A stretch of DNA of 64,000 nt from Amycolatopsis sp. NBC_01488 (GTDB taxonomy: Bacteria > Actinomycetota > Actinomycetes > Mycobacteriales > Pseudonocardiaceae). Where the stretch lies: NCBI RefSeq assembly GCF_036227105.1, contig NZ_CP109434.1:6172501-6236500 (forward strand), in the 5' to 3' direction. Positions 59,723-64,000 of the stretch are shown here, piece after piece. Every line of letters starts with the position of its first letter. Within the stretch, counting starts at the first letter, position 1. The notes beneath the pieces are model-generated. The model did no database searches. It was not told the origin of the DNA and saw nothing but the letters and a program-made list of their open reading frames with translations. The position numbers were made by a program, and so were the translations under genes.

Positions 59723-60811
59723 ATGCGTATTCTCATTATCGGCGGCGGTTTGACGGGGTTGGCTCTGGCGAACGGGCTTCGCCACTACGGGGTGGACCCG
59801 GTGGTGGTCGAGCAGGCGCCGATCATCACCGAAGCGGGCTGGGCGATCGGGCTGAGCCCACGCCATCTCGCGGCGTTGGACCGGCTCGGCGTCACCGACC
59901 GCACCGCCTGGCCCGCTTACCAGGCCAAGCGGTACCTGATGTTCGACGCCAAGGCGGGACTGCTCGACGGGATCGTGACGGAGGCTCCGCTCATGTTCAG
60001 CCGGTCGGCGCTGCAGCTGGCTTTGCTGGACGGGGTTTCCGACCTGGTGCGAACCGGCGTCCGGCCCAGCGACCTGAACGACCACGGTGACCGCGTCGAC
60101 GTCGAATTCGACAACGGCACCAGCGGGACCTTCGACGCGGTCATCGGCACCGACGGTATCCACTCGTGGACCCGCCACCACGTGTTCGGCGGACCGGAAG
60201 CCACCTACACCGGAACCTCGGTGGTGCGGTTCCAGGCGCCGTCTCCGGACTCCTCGCTGTCGGTGGCGGCGATGGCCGCGGGCGGGGACGACGCGACCAT
60301 CGCGTATTTCCTGGTGGACGGCGGGAAGAAGATGCACGGCATCGTGTTCCTGCACGGCGAGGAGGGCAACCGGGCCGAACTCACCCCCGCGGAACTGGCG
60401 ACGCTGTTCCCCGAGCTGCCCGGTCCGTTGAGCCTGCTGACCGAGGTGATGCGCACCAACCCGGAGAGCTACTTCACCGGGATCAACCAGGCCGTGGTGG
60501 ACACCTGGGCCCGCAACCGGGTCGCGCTCGCGGGCGATGCCGCGCACGCCATGTCCCCGGTGCTGGGGCAGGGCGCGGGCGCCGGGTTCGAGGACGCCGC
60601 GATGCTGGCGGAGCTGCTGACCACGCCGGGGATGGCCGTGGCGACCGCGCTCGCCAGTTTCGAACGGATGCGCAAGCCGGAGGCGCAGGCGCTGCAGCGG
60701 CTTTCCTACGAGACCAGCCGGATGATGACCACGACGTCGGCCCCGAGCGTGATCTACGCCCAGCGCGGGAACATGCCCGGCGGGGTCCAACCGCGTCCGA
60801 CGACAAGGTGA
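59723..60811 (+). CDS. FAD-dependent monooxygenase (aromatic hydroxylase type)
   Basis: 362 residues. ILIIGGGLTGLALANGLRHY is the FAD fold. DAVIGTDGIHSWTRHHVFGG (the DG motif) and NRVALAGDAAHAMSPVLGQG, AGAGFEDAAMLAELL (the GD motif) place it in the PHBH/TetX-like group. It lies 52 bp after the SDR and probably acts with it and the nitroreductase on an aromatic or polyketide-like compound under TetR control. Confidence 0.9.
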   Translation: MRILIIGGGLTGLALANGLRHYGVDPVVVEQAPIITEAGWAIGLSPRHLAALDRLGVTDRTAWPAYQAKRYLMFDAKAGLLDGIVTEAPLMFSRSALQLALLDGVSDLVRTGVRPSDLNDHGDRVDVEFDNGTSGTFDAVIGTDGIHSWTRHHVFGGPEATYTGTSVVRFQAPSPDSSLSVAAMAAGGDDATIAYFLVDGGKKMHGIVFLHGEEGNRAELTPAELATLFPELPGPLSLLTEVMRTNPESYFTGINQAVVDTWARNRVALAGDAAHAMSPVLGQGAGAGFEDAAMLAELLTTPGMAVATALASFERMRKPEAQALQRLSYETSRMMTTTSAPSVIYAQRGNMPGGVQPRPTTR

Positions 60812-61024
60812 ACTGGCCACCGCGAGCGTTGTGGCTCGCGGTGCCCGGCTTGGTCACGGCAAGGTTACCGGTGCGCTCCGGGGATCCCAGCAGGTCAGGC
60901 TGTTCCGAGAAGAACTCGACGTACCTCTTGCGGGAACTAATCATGCATGTTTAATATATCGACTATGCCCGTTCGGGGGTCGGGTCCAACGTCGGGCCGA
61001 ACCCGTCCGGAGAAGGTGGCAACC
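60812..61024. promoter_or_regulatory. Upstream region of the ABC importer
   Basis: An AT-rich patch (TTTAATATATCGAC near 60950) sits about 70 bp before the importer start and is the likeliest promoter area. No palindrome of note. An in-frame open stretch from 60947 is not used because the signal peptide begins at 61025. Confidence 0.35.
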
Positions 61025-62542
61025 ATGAAGTCTCGCCGCACCGCCGCGGTCGTAGTCGCCGTATCAGCACTGACAGCCGCCGGATGCACGGCGGCAGGGG
61101 AGGCGTCGAACCCGAGTGGGGGCGGCGGGTCGCTCACCGTCCTGGTGGCCGCCGACGGCGGGCAGAACTACGACCCGCAGACGAACGCCGCCCCGTCCAG
61201 CGGCGAGTTCATGATGCCGGTGTTCGACACCCTGCTGAAGGAAGACGCCCAGGGCGCTCTGTCGGCGGGGCTGGCCACCGCCTGGAAGTACTCCCCGGAC
61301 GGCACCACGCTCACCCTGACCCTGCGTGGCGGGGTGACGTTCCAGGACAGAACTCCCTTCGACGCCGCCGCGGTCAAGAGCAACATCGAGCGGGGCAAGA
61401 CCAACCCGAAGTCGGTGATCGGCGGCCAGCTGGGTGCCATCGGCTCGGTCGACGTCCCGGATCCGGCCACGGTCGTGCTGCACCTGAAGTCGGCCGCCGG
61501 TTCGCTGCTCGGCTTCTTCGCCGGCCCCGCCGGGATGATGGGCAGCCCCAAGGCCTGGCCGAACGCGAACTACGCAACTCATCCGGTCGGGACCGGGCCC
61601 TGGCAGGTGTCGGACAGCTCCCAGCCGGGCAGCGACATGGTCTACACGGCGTACCAGGGCTACTGGAACCCGTCGGTGCAGAAGGTGCCGACCATCCACG
61701 TCCGCGTCGGTGCCGAGTCGACCTTCGTCCCGGGCCTGACCGGGCAGAGCGTCCAGGCCGTGATGCTGACCGGCGCGCCCACCGACGGCAAGACGCTGTC
61801 CGCGGCGGGCCTGCCCGTCGCCGACTCCGGCCTCAGCTACCTGCATCTGTTGTACCTCAACAAGTCCGGGGTGTTCGCCGACCCGAAGGTCCGTGAGGCC
61901 GTCTCGCTGGCCGTCGACCGCAAGACGATCTGCGACTCGCTGCTGGGCGGCGCGTGCACTGTCACCGCGCAGCCGGTGCAACCGAAGTCGTGGGCCTACG
62001 ACTCCGCACTGGCCGCGCCGACGCCGGACGTCAACCGGGCCAAGGCGCTGCTCGCCGAGGCCGGGCATCCCGGCGGGATCTCTTTCACCGCAGTGGTCTC
62101 CTCCGCCGGGACCCAGCTGCAGACCGAGCTCACGGCCATCCAGCAGATGCTGGCCAAGGCGGGTATCACGATGACCATCTCCCCGATGCCGGTCGCGCAG
62201 CTGCTCCCGACCCTCGACGCTGGTAAAGCGCAGGCGTACTACTCGGTGAACACCGGCGGGGCCGACCCGGCCATCCCACTGGCGACGATGTCCGCGCCCG
62301 CCTACAACCCGGGCGGCTACCACGACCCGGCCCTGACGAGCGCACTGGCCGCCGCCGACGCGGCCACCACCCCAGCGGCCCGGGCCACGGCTTACCAAAA
62401 GGTATCCGCGGCCTACCAGGACTCGGCGTTCAACGTGGTGATCCTGAACCAGAACCTGCAGTACGCCACGGCCAAGGGCGTCTCCGGGGTCAGCGCGCGC
62501 GACCCGCTCGTGCTGGACACCAGCGCGGCGAGCGTGTCATGA
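61025..62542 (+). CDS. Peptide/nickel-type ABC importer, substrate-binding lipoprotein
   Basis: 505 residues from ATG 61025. Lipoprotein signal peptide with lipobox LTAAGC. SBP_bac_5 (cluster C) features: YSPDGTTLTLTLRGGVTFQD, THPVGTGPWQVSDSSQPGSD, FADPKVREAVSLAVDRKTIC and RAKALLAEAGHPGG. It captures a peptide, opine or similar solute outside the cell for the two permeases that follow. Confidence 0.92.
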   Translation: MKSRRTAAVVVAVSALTAAGCTAAGEASNPSGGGGSLTVLVAADGGQNYDPQTNAAPSSGEFMMPVFDTLLKEDAQGALSAGLATAWKYSPDGTTLTLTLRGGVTFQDRTPFDAAAVKSNIERGKTNPKSVIGGQLGAIGSVDVPDPATVVLHLKSAAGSLLGFFAGPAGMMGSPKAWPNANYATHPVGTGPWQVSDSSQPGSDMVYTAYQGYWNPSVQKVPTIHVRVGAESTFVPGLTGQSVQAVMLTGAPTDGKTLSAAGLPVADSGLSYLHLLYLNKSGVFADPKVREAVSLAVDRKTICDSLLGGACTVTAQPVQPKSWAYDSALAAPTPDVNRAKALLAEAGHPGGISFTAVVSSAGTQLQTELTAIQQMLAKAGITMTISPMPVAQLLPTLDAGKAQAYYSVNTGGADPAIPLATMSAPAYNPGGYHDPALTSALAAADAATTPAARATAYQKVSAAYQDSAFNVVILNQNLQYATAKGVSGVSARDPLVLDTSAASVS

Positions 62543-62589
62543 ACGCGGTCGCGCTGGTGACCGGGGCCTCCTGCGGGAGGCACCCATGG
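62539..62589 (+). pseudogene. Possible SDR start fragment between importer genes
   Basis: ATG 62539 overlaps the preceding stop (ATGA) and reads MNAVALVTGASCGRHPW before stopping. The first eleven residues are the standard SDR opening (VALVTGAS). Either an SDR gene once stood here and was deleted, or the similarity is chance. Confidence 0.3.
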
Positions 62590-63530
62590 TGAAGATGATC
62601 GGCCGCCGGGTCGCCATCGCGGTGCCGCTGCTGTTCGTCGTCAGCTTCCTGGTGTTCGCCCTGACCGCGGTGTCACCGACCGATCCGGCGCGAGCCATCC
62701 TCGGGGAAGGTGCGACGCCGGACTCGGTCGCCCGGCTGCGTCACCAGCTCGGCCTCGACCAGCCGACCCTGCAGCGATACGGGCACTGGCTGGCGCAGCT
62801 GTTCCACGGCGACCTCGGTCAATCGTGGTACGGCAACGTCCCGGTCACCACGAAGATCGCCCAGGGGCTGCCGGTCACGGCGGCGCTGGTGCTGGCGTCC
62901 CTGGTGGTCACCGCGGCGTTCGCCGTGCCGCTCGGCCTGTACGCCGGGATGCGGCCCGGTGGCCGCGTGGACCGGGTCGCCGGTGCGGCCGCGGGGTTCC
63001 TGCTTGCCATGCCGGAGTTCTGGGTCGCCCTGCTGCTGGTGCTGATCCTCAGCCAGAAGCTGCACCTGCTGCCCGGCACCGGCACCACGGTGATCACCGC
63101 GGACGTCTGGCGGGACAGCCAGTTCCTGGCCATCCCGGTGATCGCGATCAGCCTGCCCCAGATCTGCGCGCTGTACCGGCAGACCAGGGCGTCGGCGGCG
63201 ACCGTGGCGCGGCAGGACTACGTGCGGACCGCGCGCGCCGGGGGCATCGGCGAGGGCGAACTGCTCCGGACGCGGGTGGCCAAGAACGCGCTCGTGCCCT
63301 CGGTGACTCTGCTGGGCCTGCAGCTCGGCCGGATGATCGGCATCGCGGCGGTGGTCGAGTCGGTCTACGGCATGCAGGGCATCGGCTCGATGGCGGTGCA
63401 GGCCGCGCTGAGCTCCGATCTGCCGACCGTGCTCGGCATCGTGCTGGTCACCGCGGGCGTGGTGATGGCGGCCAATCTGCTGGCCGACGTCGCCTGCCAC
63501 TACCTGGCTCCGAAGGCGAGGAAAGCATGA
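62586..63530 (+). CDS. ABC importer permease (DppB/OppB type)
   Basis: 314 residues from ATG 62586 with GGGAGG upstream. Six membrane segments. The N-terminal DppB pattern is RVAIAVPLLFVVSFLVFALT. Conserved features include DPARAILGEGATPDSVARLR, LGLDQP, the EAA-type cytoplasmic loop DYVRTARAGGIGEGELLRTR and the end GMQGIGSMAVQAALSSDLPT. Overlaps the next permease by ATGA. Confidence 0.93.
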   Translation: MVKMIGRRVAIAVPLLFVVSFLVFALTAVSPTDPARAILGEGATPDSVARLRHQLGLDQPTLQRYGHWLAQLFHGDLGQSWYGNVPVTTKIAQGLPVTAALVLASLVVTAAFAVPLGLYAGMRPGGRVDRVAGAAAGFLLAMPEFWVALLLVLILSQKLHLLPGTGTTVITADVWRDSQFLAIPVIAISLPQICALYRQTRASAATVARQDYVRTARAGGIGEGELLRTRVAKNALVPSVTLLGLQLGRMIGIAAVVESVYGMQGIGSMAVQAALSSDLPTVLGIVLVTAGVVMAANLLADVACHYLAPKARKA

Positions 63531-64000
63531 TCGACAACGCAGTCGGTCCGTCCGCCCTGGTGACGACGTCGACGCCGGCCGGCGCCTGGCGCGCCTTCGG
63601 GCGCCATCGGCTGGCCGCGACCGCCCTGGTGGTGTTCGCCGTGGTCGTGCTGGCCGCGCTGCTGTCGACGGTGCTGCCGCTGCCCGATCCGAACGCCCAG
63701 GTCCTGCTCGATCGCCTGCAAGCACCGAGTCCCCACCACCTGCTGGGCACCGACGAGCTGGGGCGCGACCAGCTGGCGCGCCTGCTGTCGGCTACCCGGA
63801 TCTCGCTGTGGGCGGCGCTGCAGGCCACGGTGGTCGGCGTCGTCCTGGGTGTGCCGGTGGGTCTGCTCACCGGCACCGTCGGCGGGCGGCTGGACGCCGT
63901 GCTCAGCCGGGCGTTCGACGCGATCCAGAGCATCCCCGCGCTGATCCTGGCCATCGCCGTCGTGGCGGTGCTGGGCCGCCAGCTGACCCCGGCGATGATT
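63527..64000 (+). CDS. ABC importer permease (DppC/OppC type), runs off right edge
   Basis: The first 158 residues lie inside the window. Cytoplasmic start, then membrane segment LVVFAVVVLAALLSTVLPLP, the OppC motif HHLLGTDELGRDQLARLLSA and VGVVLGVPVGLLTGTVGGRL, FDAIQSIPALILAIAVVAVL. Partner of the DppB-like permease. ATP-binding genes would be expected further right. Confidence 0.92.
   Translation, partial: MIDNAVGPSALVTTSTPAGAWRAFGRHRLAATALVVFAVVVLAALLSTVLPLPDPNAQVLLDRLQAPSPHHLLGTDELGRDQLARLLSATRISLWAALQATVVGVVLGVPVGLLTGTVGGRLDAVLSRAFDAIQSIPALILAIAVVAVLGRQLTPAMI

Noticed and set aside
1-64000. CRISPR arrays, tRNA or rRNA genes
   Set aside because: No regularly spaced repeats and no cloverleaf or rRNA-like stretches were recognised on either strand.

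Overview
The window is high-GC actinobacterial DNA with GTG starts, frequent 4-bp ATGA/GTGA gene overlaps and strongly GC-biased third codon positions. Lsr2, two deazaflavin (F420)-type nitroreductases, a DinB/mycothiol-type protein and an ECF42-like sigma factor with its DGPF partner all fit an actinomycete. I infer the Pseudonocardiaceae (an Amycolatopsis-like organism), but no rRNA or housekeeping gene is present to fix this. The content is accessory: regulators, catabolic operons, transporters, two insertion sequences and many gene fragments.

Layout. 0-3 kb: a partial FAD oxidoreductase, a LysR regulator, a broken VOC gene and a ROK regulator. 3.4-6.9 kb: debris (histidine kinase and P450 pieces, two gene stumps joined out of frame) around an IS701-family element with intact ends. 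6.9-18.7 kb: a zinc-ribbon methyltransferase, Lsr2, a two-component system divergent from a three-gene ABC exporter, a SUKH-like immunity protein, a divergent AraC/aldo-keto reductase pair and a DinB protein. 18.9-30.3 kb: GNAT, a TnsA-like/SDR chimera, an ArsR/haloacid dehalogenase pair, a sigma factor/DGPF pair, ArsR/SRPBCC genes, MarR, then TetR-FAD monooxygenase-nitroreductase and a formate/nitrite-type channel. The channel's stop codon is the insertion point of an IS5-family element. 31-34 kb: further debris (CLC channel, KAP NTPase, DNA ligase) and a DUF4142 lipoprotein. 34.1-39.0 kb: a catabolic island (DAO-type oxidase, amidohydrolase, LacI, MFS symporter). 39-41 kb: debris (acyl-CoA synthetase, GGDEF).

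41-52 kb is the most interesting block. It is a minus-strand operon for a toluene/alkene-type diiron monooxygenase: alpha, TmoB-like, effector, beta, Rieske and FAD reductase. It is preceded by a DJ-1/PfpI protein and two SnoaL/NTF2-like proteins, and followed by an unusual fusion of a ribosomal-uL22-like domain to an MIP18/SufT-type Fe-S assembly domain and by an ABM-family protein. Paralogous AraC regulators lie at both ends. A second DJ-1 gene is divergent from the operon. The divergent promoter region carries four GATTC-type elements arranged as two 21-bp-phased pairs, and the same motif recurs upstream of the right-hand AraC gene. I infer a substrate-induced oxygenase locus with its own cofactor-assembly and damage-control proteins.

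53-64 kb: a fumarylacetoacetate-hydrolase/cyclase/MFS operon with a divergent TetR and an 18-bp palindrome (the MFS gene has a frameshift in a G6 run). Then come a TetR controlling a nitroreductase-SDR-FAD monooxygenase set through a 20-bp palindrome, and finally a peptide/nickel-type ABC importer that runs off the right edge.

All names rest on reading protein sequences and motifs; no database search was run.
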